Below are positions 20,942 through 34,218 of a stretch of 64,000 nt of DNA, piece by piece. The DNA is taken from the NCBI GenBank assembly GCA_018697195.1, contig CM031857.1, positions 66,607,988-66,671,987 on the forward strand, read 5' to 3'. Both the position numbers and the translations under genes were made by a program. The DNA comes from Certhia americana. Taxonomy: Eukaryota; Chordata; Aves; Passeriformes; Certhiidae. The notes beneath the pieces were generated by a model, which worked only from the letters and a program-made list of their open reading frames with translations, was not told the DNA's origin and did not search any database. Numbering within the stretch: position 1 is the first letter of the stretch; the number at the start of each line of letters is the position of its first letter.

Positions 20942-23900
20942 GAGAAAGGTCAGAACCAGTGAGAGACCAAGTGGCTCCTCTAAATCCTATAGACCAAACT
21001 GCTACCAAGTACAAACAAAAGATGATGGGAAGGAACGAGTCTCTCTCTTCTCTGGGAGTAGCAGCCCGTTAATTACAGCCCCTGCTTTGTCTGCTATGCA
21101 CTTGAATGAAAAGTACACAGAAAACATCCTGCTGGTTTAAGTGTTCCCTTGAACCTTGGAGATGCATATGAGACCAACAGGGAGAGCTGTTTTGCATTCT
21201 GCTGCTCTCTAAGGAGATCCAGTAACAGGAAAGTGTAGTTAGCTGCTGAGACTGCTTTAAATACAAAGTGCAAGAAGTTCCCCAAATCTTGCTGCTGTGG
21301 ATATAGATTCTTCTACATAAAACATTTTGTTATATTGCTTATGTTCAGTGACTTCAGTGTTGTTGTGTAGTGAATAACAGCTCCTCTAACCCCAAAGGTC
21401 TGGCAAAATTAAGTTGTAATTTTGTCCTGGTGTCCGGGGCTAACATGACTTGGCAAAATTACTGACTCCTGACTACCTGCCTCACTGTACCTTGTAAAGA
21501 AAGGGTTTAAAATAGTTCAATATATCTTCATAGTATTCACAAAGGAGCTGCTAAAAAAACAGCAGGAGAAATAAAGGGAACCAGAATAAGCTTTCTGGTA
21601 CAGATGGTCATGAATATTTCTGCATCTCCTCCTCTCCTCAGAAAATACAGGGAAGGGATGCCCCTCCACTGCTACATTAATCAAGAGCAGAGGTCATGGC
21701 AATGTGGAATTGACATAATAGGCATGTTTAAGTGTCTTGATTTGTCTTAGTCCAGCCATGAGATCAATAAATAAAGTGAAAAATGAGCACACAAAACAAA
21801 CCCGAGACTGTCAGTAGAAATACACCAGCCCTGTGGCACATTACCACTTTCAACACAAAATGATTTAATATTTCTCCACAGTATCTTGTCTTTGTTTACC
21901 TTACAGCAAATACTGGAGTGAGGAAAGGAGGGTTTGTGTGAGAATGATTCATAGAGAAAAACAAGCCTGGGATTCCCAGCCGCTTTTGCTGCACTCGCCT
22001 GCTAGCCACTTCAGGAATTCCAGCCTCTCCTTCTGAGAATTTACTATCTCTTCCATTTAAACCTTTATGAGGAATCACTACTTGTAAATAGAAGGAAAAT
22101 TATAACATTTTGAATTAAATCTACTCATTTTGAACCAAAGTAAGACAATACTGAGCCTACTTATTTTAATCTCTCTGGAATCCCAAATAACTGCTGCAGT
22201 ATTTCAGAATTTATCTCCTTGGTTTTTCCTTTTCTTTCTAGCACGTATTGCCGATTTAGCGTAACTAACAATGAAGTGATACTGCTTACATTATTGTGGA
22301 GAACTTTATATATTAGCTCTAAGGCGGTGTAAACAATGAAAAGTCAACAGAAGGTTTTTTAATCATATCATTCAAATGTTATTAAAGGAGAAACAAACAC
22401 CCTACAAACTTCTACTGGACTGAACAGACTTACAGAGTATTTTATGTATCATTCACTACCACCACTTGCAAAAAAATCTGCTACTCCTAAAATATTGAAA
22501 TACAGTACACAAATATTTTCTTTCACATTATTCATAAGCTGTTTGCTGAATGGGAGCATTCAGCTTCTCATCTATGAATAAGGAACTTAGTCAAGAGTTA
22601 TCTTATTCAGCACTGATTTCAGAAAGAAAACAACCATAAAATTAAATTAAACATAATTTCCTTGACTAATTTGAACCATTAGATGGAAAATGTTAGAATA
22701 AACTCAATAAGAGCAATTTCATCAATATTGTTTCCTTGTGTTCCAATGCATAGGTTTACATTTTTGATGTTTGGAACTAATTCATAATTTGCATTTCATG
22801 CATGACATCCTCATCAAGAATGACTGTGATGGTTTATTTTCAGGGATGCGCCACATTAGTATAAATAGAAATAACAAGAGTCTATTTGCTGTGGCTTTGT
22901 GTACCCACTGATCTATGCAGGCTACATTTTTGCACTAAATTTCTTGTGCTTGCACTGCAACTTGGTTGGCTCAGTAAAGGACAAAAATTTCAGGTGGCCT
23001 ATCCAAGAACACCATGAGCAATGAGTTTTTACTGAGCTCAGAAATTTTGTTGCATGTAGTGATAGCAGTGGCAGCAATGTGTTCAAGGTTTACGTCATGA
23101 GCGTCCTTAAACTCTCACCTTGGTTGTCTTCCAGTCATGTTGTCATAACAATATGCCTAGCTTCTTTTTGAAAGTATAACAATATTACTATATAGAATCT
23201 TTAACTGATTTTTCTCAATACAAAAATGCATCTTTTCAGGCTGAATGTCTGAATACCCAACAGTCAATGTTTATAAATGTCTTAAACCCTGAACAAACCA
23301 ATTTCTTTAGAGAATGAAAAAAAAAATATTAAGAGCAGATGTGAAATTAGTGTGATATTTCCTCTTTTCTTATCTTTGCTACCTAGTAATCCCTACAAAG
23401 ACAAATAGTCTTTGCAGATTATTTTATTTGAACTCTAAACCTTCCATTGGAAGCTGAGTCTTGGTAACAAAGGAATTACATTTTCTCTTATGCTGACTGA
23501 TTTCTCAGGGATTATATGAAAGAACTTCACTATTTTTCCTAATCCTGATAATGGATCCTACCTATCACCTCTCTAGATCATTCATTAATCTTTCTCTTCA
23601 CTATACTTTTGAAATACCTTAATCTAAATATTTGAAATACCGTAAGAAAATGTCAATAAATTTTCATGTTCCCTCTTTTGCACTACTAATGAAGACATTG
23701 GTAGGTAGGTCTAATCCCCAGAGATCCTGCTGAACAGCTACTTCTATGTAATGCATTTCTGTTTGCCATTGTCCTATGTTCACCGTCATCCAGACTTTTT
23801 TTCAATTTAAAATGGCATGTCAAGCTTTTACAATGGAGGCAGAGGGTCTTTGTATTTGATTCTTAAAAGTACGTTGAGTTTTCACTGAGAACATGATTTT

Positions 23901-26900
23901 AGGCCACCGTTGGTTTTTTGGTAGGAGTGTCAAGCTGAACAAAAACCAAACTGCACACAGTGCTGCAGGCAGAGCTTGCTCATTCCTTGTCATCCTGTCA
24001 CAAACAGAATGAGGGACAAACACCAGAAACAAGGAAGTAGGGTGCAGGTTTGTCCTGCCATGTTCTTAGCAACTTGGTTGCCCTTTAATTTCTCATCTGG
24101 ATCTTTCTGGCTCCTTTCCTGGCACATTTTTTGACAATTTTTGTGTTACTTCTTCATTCATATCCTAGCTGTCCTGCTATGTCTAAGGGTTAATCCAGCA
24201 ATGAGGCACCTTTTCTGTACCTAAACTTCACAGATGAGTGGTTTCTTGCACCATCTGCAAAGTTTCTTCCCAGTCTAACACAGGACCTGCCACATCTTGA
24301 AGAGCATAAAAAATGGTCACGTCTGGATTCCACCTTCTGGGTGCAGGGTCCCCAAGGGCATGACTGGGTGGGTGTATTCCCCTTTGACTTCCAAATTGAA
24401 TGGTGGTGAAACCATTGGAATGGTGGCCAAATATTTTGATCCTGAACTGTAACTAAGATTTCTCTTGGCACTTAAACACAGAAATTAATTCAATCATGAG
24501 TAAAAGACTGTGTGGAAGGGACAATTGCCTGAACAACAGGGGTGAGAACTTCCAGGCTTTCAGCTAGTATTTTGCAATGAAAATCTTCAATCCAGGTCTC
24601 AGCTTAGTAAGGAAACAAAAAACAGTGAGGGAAGCAGATCCATGACATAAGAGTGTTCATTAGTGGCTTCCATTTTTTCTTACAGCCTTCTGTTCATGTT
24701 TTCATAGACAAGACTAGAAATTCTCATGCATATTGCTACAAGCTAAAACCCAAGGACCTTTTTAATTATGATAATAGGTTTACTTTCTGTTTTTAAATGA
24801 CCTTTATGCTAGAGTCCTGAAAGTAATCCATAGTTCTTCTTTATTTTGGTAGTCTTTCGGTATACCTTTCATGACATATCATTCTGCAATGGTACATCAT
24901 GAACTTCAGTTTTGTGCCATTAAAAAAACCAACAAAAACCCAACCAGTCAAATGGACTAATAAACATGCCTTGAATAGATTAGATAGAAGTTGGACAATG
25001 TTATTGTCTATAGGGTCTGCACCCATTTTTGAGCTGGCAAATGTTTATTAATAATAATTTACTGCAGATTCTTCCAGAATTAAGCTAAATCCATGGAGTG
25101 GAGAATCCATTTGGGTTTCAGAACTGTTGATGCAAGAGTTTCAAAGAAAACCTTTTACTGTCAGTGTTCAGATGCCCATGATTCCATCAGGTCTCCTAGA
25201 ACCTGGGTAACATACAGAAACACCTGATTTGTGATTTGTAGAAACCCCTCTTGTCCACCAGATGATGGACCATGAGTAGTTCTCATATTTCTGCACTGTG
25301 AGGTCCAGTGTTGCTGTTCTGGAATGTTGTAAAGAGATAGAGGGTTTGTGCAGCAGAGGGCATGTGCTTGGTCTATACCACACTAATAAAAAGCATCTTC
25401 CCGCTTATTTCGTAGTGCAGGCAGTAAATGCAATGTTCCTATGTTGCAAAGTCCCAGACTCTCTTGGGTTCACATGGATCTAGCACAGGTTTCTCTGTTC
25501 TAGGGAATTTATTTAACCTGCAGCTCAAGGACCTGTCTGATGGGAAACATAGAGCTGACTGTTTTTGTATCATAGTGGCCACAAGTTTAAACATTTCTAT
25601 TGGCCTGATTATTTTTTAAAAGGTTACCTCAGAATCCAAATCTTTAACAAAACAAATATTTACTAAAAATGGGACATTCACGTTTTAGAGTTTTTTGTAT
25701 CTTTCTCAATTTATGTACTTCCATCATCAAGATGTTTCTAACATATTGCACACCATATGCTTCCTTAACCCCACAGTCATCTTTAGTGAAGATCATCTTC
25801 CCCACATGTCCCAATATTATAATCTAATGCAAAACTTTTTTTTTCAGGTAAAATAAGTATTCTATAACAGCCGAAACCTAAAAAGAATTATCAATAGAAT
25901 TAAAAATCTGCATTTAAATTATTTTAATGGTTTTTCCTTTTTTTTTTAAACTTACAAGTAATCAAATGTAGAAATTTCTTTATCAATAAAGTGGAAATGT
26001 ATTAATTTCTTTCCTCTTGTGAATCAGAATAGAGTAAGAAGAAAACCAAAAGTGTACAAAAGAACACATTCAGCTTTATCAAAAAAACTAAAAGGGACTA
26101 CCTTTCAACAAAATTAAGGAGAGACTAAATTAACAAAATATACTTTTTTTCTACCAAATCTGGATTTCAAACGGAGAAACTGTGGCCAACCTAATCTTCT
26201 GAAATGAAAAGGATGCAAAATAAGATTTGTCATTTCTCTGGTATCAATGATACTCAGAGTAAGCTTATGTAATTATGACAAAAATAATAGAAAAGGTATT
26301 GCACCTGTTGCTACAGAACCAGCACCCACAGATGTGCCTACAGATGGGTGTCTTGCACTCTTATCTGAAGGCTTGGTACCACTGCCAGGCATTAGATGCA
26401 ATGTACCTTGTGGTTAGAACTGAGGTGAAAATTCCTAAGTAATGGTCATAAAAAGGGCAGAAAAGCCAACAGTAGGGAAATTTCCACAGACTTCAGTGAT
26501 TTAACTCTCACTATACTATTCTTTCTTACACAGCCTTATTTTCTATCCTTTTAACATGGTACAATTCACTTTTAATTAGAGGGTAACTGACACATAATCA
26601 TTAGAAGTAGAATGAATATTATGTTCTGGTTCTTCATCTGTTTCACAATGCCTGGTGTTAAAATAATTAAAAATATTTATAGGATGAGCATACTTGTGGG
26701 GAATAAAATGTTATCCACGTTGGGACTTCTTGTACAATTTCAAAAGGGAGAATATTTTTAAAAACTGGATGTAACTTGTCTACATAAACTCAAATTTGTT
26801 AAGTGAACATAAGTCTGACTATTCTGATTGCACTGTTATTGCTACATTTTCTAGTTAGAGGAGATTGAAAAAAAAGAAAGGTAGAGAGGTGCAACTGTAT

Positions 26901-28249
26901 CCAGACACAACTTATTTTATATGTGTTTTGGATGTCTTCTCCTCTGCATCCCCATGTAAATAAAAGAGCTACTATTACTAGTAACTATGTACAGGTTAGT
27001 GCATCTACACAGTGTGACCCAGTGCATCACAGAAACTCCTGAACCAGCATTAACCAGATCAGACACAGGCCCAGCCCAAGTATAATAGAAATAGTGCATC
27101 AGCTAATGCAAACTTGTCAGAGCAAGACCATAAAACTTTCTTCCTTCAGGCCCCTTTGAAATTACCAGCCTTTATTAAACTGCCCACAAATTTTGCAATC
27201 TAGAAATGTCCTTGACTCTTTGAGTTCACTCTGTTGTAACTTAAGTGACTTTATTTCATGAGATGTGGAGGAAGAGGAGGGAGTGACCATCTTCTTACAC
27301 ACTGATGTCCATACCCATCTGCAAAAAATTCACCTGTTGCCAGATTAATACATGATATCTCTATGTACCCCTGTGTCCAAGATGTCTGGGATTATTGCCT
27401 TCATGAAATAATATGGAACACACTGGATTACCAGGAGCCTCTTGGAATAAAAAGAAATGTTGACTGTGCAGAGAAATGTGTTGCATTTGCAGCCATGTAT
27501 ATGGAAATAAAACCCAGTTAAGGCTTTCTTTGTTAGTTAGATGTTTCCTTGTGCCTTTGGTGGACATAATTGTGTTTGAATGTTGGACATAAAAGTAAAA
27601 TAAAAATAAAATGGCCTATCTTGATAGGGAAAGGCTACACAGTTTCATAAAAGAGGTAATAAGAGCAATTAGCCTTTTAGTGAATTTATATGTTCTGCTT
27701 AAATGTTTGCAGTCCAAGCAATTAAGGACAGTTTTACAGCATCCAGCTTTAGATGTTAATAAGTCTAGTTATATTTTACACAACTGTGGAGTTAATGTAG
27801 GAAAATATTGCATATCTGGTGGTGCTAGAACACAGCTGTGAGTGATGTAAGTGAACCATGCACCCAGATACCTAGAATGAGTTATATACAATTAATAAGT
27901 AGAGTTTATGAATACAGATAAAAATTAAAATACTTACTTAAAAAAGTCATGCATAAGAATTTAAATTGATTTTCTGAAAATCAATCTCTGGTAGCTGTTG
28001 TTTGTTTTGTCTCTTCTGGACCAAACGGATTGTGAACAAGATAGTGAGCTGCTGGGTTTATGTCATAGAAAGCTTATTTGCCTATTTTAGTTGAGCTGAA
28101 CTACAACAAAAGGGCTACTTAATTAGATTTTGCTGCTGTTACTGAACAAGCATACACTACTCATTAACATTTTTCTTGTGTCTGTTTGGATGGACAGACC
28201 ATTTTAAAACAATTCTTAGGCATACCTTTAAGAGTCAGATGCTGCTGCA
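20942..28249. other. Long gene-free AT-rich stretch
   Basis: About 7.3 kb with no recognised gene or dispersed repeat. It holds the recursive-splice-like site at 25835-25853 listed separately and several T-rich or A-rich tracts (for example 25939-25948). Frames of 60-93 codons, such as 24190-24471 on the minus strand, match no known protein. Very old repeats beyond recognition by eye are likely. Confidence 0.4.
25835..25853 (+). promoter_or_regulatory. Recursive-splice-like site (acceptor joined to donor)
   Basis: C followed by nine T residues, then CAG, is joined directly to GTAAAATAAG, so an acceptor AG (25846-25847) abuts a donor GT (25848-25849). This is the form of a ratchet point used for stepwise removal of long introns, mostly in large neuronal genes. 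It could act only if the window lies in an intron of a plus-strand gene, which is unproven. The donor (GTAAAA) is weaker than the ideal GTAAGT or GTGAGT. Confidence 0.2.
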
Positions 28250-28920
28250 TCAATAAAGGTGTCCAGCACACTGAGAGATACTCTGCAGTTCTGAGACACC
28301 TACACAGAGCTGGAAACAACAGTACAGCACCTTCCTGGAGCTGGAGGTTAGAAACCCCCAAGACAGGAGCAAGTATTTCCCTTTGTCATCACTGAGGCAA
28401 CTACCAAGGCCACCAGCAAAGGCCCAAGGGCAGTGCAGCACCTTTCCAGTCCCACCAAGGGAGCAGCCACCTCTTTGCTAATAAACTAAATGAGTCCTGT
28501 CTCAGACACAAGCCACAGAGAGATGAGCATCTGTGACTGTACTCTCTCATCCTCCGTGGGGAAGGGCTACTGACCCAGCCCTCCTCCTGAACTGCCAACA
28601 AGAGAATTGGGAGTTGAGCTAAGAAGTGTCCCAGAGCTGTGCAGGCAGCTGTGTCCAGGCTAGGGGAGCTCCTTGGCAGGCAGGTGCTGTTCCCCTGAGC
28701 AGTGTGGCTGATGGCCAAAAAAGGGGACGCTGTCCCACTCCCTGGGATCCCCATCCCAGCCTGTCTCCCCAGAGTGAACTCTGCAGAGGAGCCCCCCATC
28801 ACTGATGTGCTGCTGGTCACTGCGGGGCTGGCCACCCTCAGCCAGTCCCCCTGGCCTTCCCTGCTTCCCACTGCCATGACAGATCCTGCTCAGAGCCCTC
28901 CCCGGGACCAGGGTGGTCTG
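28250..28920. other. GC-rich block of unknown origin
   Basis: From about 28,500 to 28,920 the sequence is clearly richer in GC than its surroundings, with many CC, GG and CTG runs and few CpG. A 158-codon frame on the minus strand (28401-28877, the longest in the window) and overlapping frames in other phases are open, as expected where GC content lowers stop frequency; none resembles a known protein. The block runs directly into CR1/L3-type sequence on the plus strand, so it may be a poorly known upstream part of that element. A separate insertion or a pseudogene remains possible. Confidence 0.45.
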
Positions 28921-29410
28921 GGACACTTGGATACTGAAGTGACAAGTTTGCTTGTCTGGCTGACATTTTTAAAGAAATAAAGAAAGAGCAGTCGCAGTGA
29001 AAACCTGCAGAAGCATATTACATGTCAGTTAGCAAATGAATGTTAAAAGCATGAAAATCAATGCAGATAAATGTAAAACAATATACATAGGAAAAAACAA
29101 CCCTTATCTGAACTTTAAGTATATCATAATAGACTCTTCAGTATTTAGGATTGAGACCCTGGGATTATAATAGATTATTTAATTAAAACCTTCATTCAGT
29201 GCTCAGAAGTTGTTAAAAAATGCAGAATGCCTGCCAATTTTAGCTCAAAGAGTCCTTGATATTTTCAGAGTTTATTTGAATTTCTAATAAACAAAGTTCC
29301 AAATAAGTTCATGTAGCCAGGAGTCTTTATCATAGAAAAAAGATAACTAAGGGAGAAAATAGTACAGGTCATTATTGTCATATGTAAATAAGAAAAGGTG
29401 ACTAAATCTT
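28921..29410 (+). mobile_element. Ancient CR1/L3-type LINE relic, sense orientation (ORF2 end region)
   Basis: The text CTTGGATACTGAAGTGAC, then TTGTCTGGCTGACATTTT, resembles a sense CR1-clade segment. It is followed by ATGAAAATCAATGCAGATAA, ATGTAAAACAATATACATAG and GAAAAAACAACCC, which match the end of the reverse-transcriptase frame of old CR1/L3-type elements. Further on, TTCAGTGCTCAGAAGTTG, GTTAAAAAATGCAGAATGCC and AGAAAAGGTGACTAAATC follow in the expected order. The frame is broken by many stops and indels, so this is a dead fossil, much older than the 3'-end CR1 copies elsewhere in the window. Ends are approximate. Confidence 0.65.
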
Positions 29411-32324
29411 GATTGTTCAGTGTTGTTTTCTATGGACTGTAGGAGTACTAACTGAGGATAGGTAGCAACTTCAATGCAAACAAAACAAGGCAGTTTTTAA
29501 CGTGATTTTTAGTTATCAGTGAAAATCTTGAGATGTTCACATGAAATTAATGTGTATGCTCTTGTTGATAAGAATTGGCTTTGACATCTCACCAATTAGT
29601 AATAAAAGTATAACTGATCTTGAAACCCTGAATTTGGTATTACCTGTATTATATTGATCAGCTTCAGATACTAACATACTTATAGTCAGCCTAACATGTA
29701 AATGAGAGAAAAGCAGAATCTTAGTGACTAGAGTAAATATAGGTATAGTAAATATAAGAAACAATTAATTATCTTTGATTCTCAGACCTGGATGGTAACT
29801 TGGTCTGAAGATTTTTTCTATATGGGGGTTGAGCAAGTTGATTGTTCATTCATTATTTTCCTTATTTCTAAGAGTTATGGAAATGAGAAATGTACACATA
29901 TTAAGTAAAAGCCATGTGAACACCACTCTTTGCTTTGGATTAATGATATCTGCCAAGTTTAATTCTCTTGCATGTTAGACCCGAATATTTGCCACAAGTT
30001 GGAGCTCCATGACACATCACACATATATGAGCATGATCCAAACCCCCATAAATATTATCAAAATGTATAATAAACTAAATAACTATTATCAAAGTGAAAT
30101 TCAGTTACATTATACCCTCAGCTTCCTCATTTATTAATTGATAGATTTGGTGTCTTAATAAACTAGACATAGGAATCATTACAGCTCAAAAAGGATTGAT
30201 AATTTTTTCCCTCATTTTGACTAAAGATTGCAGAAAGCACAGAAGTACATTCAAGTTTATATGTTTTTCCACTCTTTTAAATTAGAAACATTTTAAATTC
30301 AAGAAAAAATGTGAAACAGAAATTAAAATCTGAAATCTTGAAAGCAGGGCAACCAGAAAAAGATGAATGTTCCACAGCATCTTTTTTTAAACTTTAGAAG
30401 CAGCATGACTTTTATTTTAGGAAAGTTGAGTCATTTTTAATGATAATAGGACCAGCTTAAAAGTTTGAGGAACACACTGCATTTCTTAAATTGTTTGGGG
30501 TTTGGGGGTTTATTCTTTTTTCTTTTTCTTTTTAGCTGAATATAAAGAAATATAAAAGCTGTATTTTAGCCTCTGTTCTTTCTATAAAGTTCTAGGCTTA
30601 TTTTCCAAAGACAGAAGGCATATATTACAGCTAAGGAATTTCTATATATTATTAGTAGAAAATTTTACATAAATAGATTCTGGGTAGATGTGTATTTCTA
30701 TCTTAAATTAAGTTTTCTAGATTTGAAATTAAATGAGTCATGGACATCCTTTTTGTTCCCTAAAAGATGATGTTATCAATGGCATTTCAGCTTTATGCAT
30801 TGCAGTGACACTTCACCTTTCATCCAGTTATCACAGCTGCACTGTAAAATTGTGCCATATTCATCTTTTCGAAGTTACATACTCTCAAAGGGGGTTTTTT
30901 GTGGCTTAGAGAAATCTTATAGAATAAGAATTTTTGCAGTATGGGGGACATATTTCCTCTACACGATATGTGTATGGTAATCATCCATTGTCCAGCCCTG
31001 CATGTGCAATAATAAATAGCAGCCCCAGAAAATCCTGTTTTTCATAAAAGACGTTCAAAAACACTACTATGTTCAGAAACCATGGCTAATGTATAGAAAT
31101 ATATGTAAGCAGTCTGTGAGCTGCAGGATTTTGATATTTCTGCAGCCTGTTTCTTCAGGTTTCCAGGGACTTGCAGTGTCTCCTTGCTGCTTTAGCAGCC
31201 ACCACTGCTAACTTTCCCTCTATATATCATTTCATGAAGCATATGGGAGGTGGCGTTACTCAGCTAACAGATGTGCCTTTATGATGCTTGCAATTTGTCC
31301 CGTGCATGCAGGGACTTGTGGTATATAAACAGAGATTGGTAACACTTGATAAGGTCATTATACTGGCTGTTTTTGTTCTATGTGTCAGCAGTCTCCAGGA
31401 CTAGAACCCAGACCCATATATCTGACAAAGACCTCATTTTTATATCTTGCTTATTGTAGATAGGCTGTTAAGATTCTTTGATTTATTAGCTTTTTATGGG
31501 CCCTCTGCTATGCTAGCATGATGGGTACCTTGGCAGTCCCTTTCATTAATATCCCATAATAAAGTATTTATGATACCACCATGGACTCGTGGAGACATAT
31601 TTTACATCTCTGCGTAGTATGCTAAAAAGCTGCATAGACATGAGTTTTGTGTCAGGGAGTGGCAAAAAGGGCTGGATCAAGTTATAACACTATTGACTGT
31701 GATAGTAAGAATAAAAGTTCACTTTAAAACTCAAAGAAAAGCACAAGATTATTGCTCTTCATTTGCCACCAAATATAATAAATTTTGAGTCAGTAAGGAA
31801 CACTGAAAATGGACAAGTAGATACTGCAAGCTACCCAGAATGAATGCAGCCCCTTTGAGGTATTATTTTTATGTTCTTGTCAGCTGTGGGTCTGAGGGGG
31901 CTCCTGCTGACACAACTTGATTAGTCCCAGCAGACTGAGTGCTCTTTCCTGCAAGTGGCATGAGAGCAAATGAGAACAGTCAGTTCTGAGGTCTGAAAAA
32001 TCCTATTTATGTGCTTTAAATAGAAAGGCATGTAATATGCACTTGATGAAATCTGTGTTCTTTGTGAGTGTGCTAAGATAAGCTATTTTAATATATTCTG
32101 TGACAACAATAAGAAAGTTTTTTAACAAGGATAAAAATGCTACTGGACAACAGTGAGTCAGATTTTGCTCTGCTTCACATCTGAAATCATTGGAGTGGGT
32201 GAAGAAAAATCTATGGTACAATGGGATTTTGTTCTTCAAACATTCTAATAATTGCTTAATAATTCCTGTCAGAGCTGTGATTCAGTACAGCAACTTGTAT
32301 GCATGTCTAGCATTGTTGGTTTTT
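29411..32324. other. Gene-free AT-rich stretch
   Basis: No gene or named repeat is recognised. T-rich tracts lie near 30510-30535. Short frames match nothing familiar. Confidence 0.45.
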
Positions 32325-32405
32325 TCCCAGGGATGGGTGTCCACAACTTCAGTGGGCAAACTGTTTCATTGTCCAATCACCCTCAGAGTGAAGAGAGTTC
32401 CCACT
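32325..32405 (-). mobile_element. Small CR1 fragment, antisense
   Basis: CCAGGGATGGGTGTCCACAAC, shortened, followed by AGTGGGCAAACTG, CCAATCACCCTCAGAGTGAA and GAGAGTTCC, corresponds to the antisense CR1 block normally reading 'GGGATGGGGCATCC... CACCCTCACAGTGAAGAA'. Only about 80 bases are recognisable, and both the 3' end and 5' extension are missing or decayed. Confidence 0.6.
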
Positions 32406-33365
32406 TAGGTTCCAGGACCTCCAGCCATATCCCTTCTCCATGGACAGTTATCACCCATTAAAAAACCCACCAGCTTTCTGTAATCTGTTGACCCTTTCCT
32501 TAACTGCAAAGTAAACAGAAACCTTTGCCTGTTGCAGATTTGACAAATAAACATACAAAAAACCCCAAACAAACAATAATAATTTTTTTCCCATAATTTT
32601 TTCATGAGTTTTCAATGTCTAAGTATCCGTTCAGTCATATACTGGGGATACAAGTAAACCTTACGTTTTGAATGAAAATCCGCTTTAGTATGACAAGGAA
32701 CATACACAAGCAATTCGAGATATCTACTGGAATAAGAAATCAAGACTAAAGAAATAAACAACCTGAAGCCTGTAAGAATGAAACCCATTAATGCTAACAA
32801 TAGAAGAAATTTTGCATCATTTTGGTAGACTAGAATTGAGCAGTCAGCATAAAAAAGATAACTTTTAAGGAAAAAATGTAATAGCACATAGAGTGTTGAT
32901 TAAAGGATTGTAAATAAACTATAGAATATTACAACATACGGTAAATTATTCAAATTTGGCACTCTGGTACAGATCAGATTCTGTTTCTCAGTCTTTCTTC
33001 TTATATAGCATCAAATGTCAAAGAGTAATTGAATCTACAAAACCAGGTTAAAAAAATATTCAAAACTGGTTATACGCACAGTTGTGTTGTTTGGTTTAGC
33101 TTACTTTCTGAGAAACAAGGGATATTTGGTCTTTGTGTTTGACATTAGACTCCACTAATTTTAACCCAACTATCCAGTCTCAAAAAAAGTTTGACAAACA
33201 TCAGATACATACTCTGGTGTAATGTTCTATTACAGTCAGCTCCAGAGGGAGTATGCACTACAAAGATATATCACCTCTGTCTTCCCTTCCCACTGTCCCT
33301 GTGGTCCCAGGAAACTTCCCATCCAGTGTACAGCCATCCAGGTTAAGGAATAGGAAAGATATCAT
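32406..33365. other. Gene-free stretch
   Basis: Nothing recognisable. A 91-codon minus-strand frame (32612-32887) has a hydrophobic, Phe/Leu-rich translation typical of AT-rich non-coding DNA. Confidence 0.4.
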
Positions 33366-33552
33366 TCAAGGTCACTGGAATAGGCTCCCCAGGAAAACAG
33401 TCAGGGAACCAAACCTGTCAGAGTTCAAGGAGCATTTGGGTGATGTTTTTAGTCATATGGTTTAGTGTTGGGCAGTCCTGTGAGGAGCAGGATGTCAAAC
33501 TCAGTTATTACAGGTCCCTTACAACTTGAGATATTCTGTCGTTCTATCATTG
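33366..33552 (+). mobile_element. CR1 LINE 3' end, sense orientation
   Basis: The plus strand reads CACTGGAATAGGCTCCCCAG, CAAACCTGTCAGAGTTCAAG, GAGCATTTGGGTGATG, GTCATATGGTTTAGTGTTGG and ACAACTTGAGATATTCTGTC, the sense order of a CR1 3' untranslated region. It ends in the CR1 terminal octamer repeat, visible as ATTCTGTC, GTTCTATC, ATTG. It is the same 3' subtype as the antisense copy at 8091-8400 but on the opposite strand. It is strongly 5' truncated; similarity begins about 33,366. Confidence 0.92.
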
Positions 33553-34218
33553 TCTAACAAATGCTTTTCAGCCTTGTGGCTATTTTGCCTTCTAGAGATA
33601 AGTCTGGACATGTTTGAATTGAGAAGTGGCACGTATTCAGGGTGAAAGCTCTTCATAAAGATATGGTATAAAAGACAAGAGGATGTGCCTCCTTCTAATT
33701 CCTTTTTACAGGAAAAAAACACATCCAACTGGAGTGTCAAGGCACAAAGCCTCTCTGATTGGTAGGAATGTTTGAACTCATATCTGAGCTGGACACTTTG
33801 GAAACATTACTACCTCTTTCTCTGGTTCCTTTGAAGAGTTCAGCTTTCCTGGCCTGTTGGCATGAGAAACCTTTGGGCCAGGCAAGGAAGCACCCGGGAC
33901 TCAATGACCATTAAACTGTTTGAGTTTGAGGTTGTATGTTGACATTTATGTGCCTTTGTGTATCTGCAATGTGTTCATTTCTAGACATGCAACCTGGTGA
34001 ACCAAAACAGTTGCCTTTTTTTAAGAGTATCTTAAAAAATTTCCTGAACAGCATTCATCAAAGGCAGTCATCTATCAGGTTCTCAAAACATTATTCACTC
34101 CATATAAACACAGATTCTGAGTAAGTTAAGGAGCCTGAAGTCCATGTGATTAAAAATGTGTTGCCTCTGGTCAAAGATCTGCCACTTTTGTATTTTCCTT
34201 CATATAAAAGGAAAATCA
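33553..34218. other. Gene-free gap between CR1 pieces
   Basis: No gene or recognised repeat is seen in this gap of about 670 bases. Confidence 0.4.
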
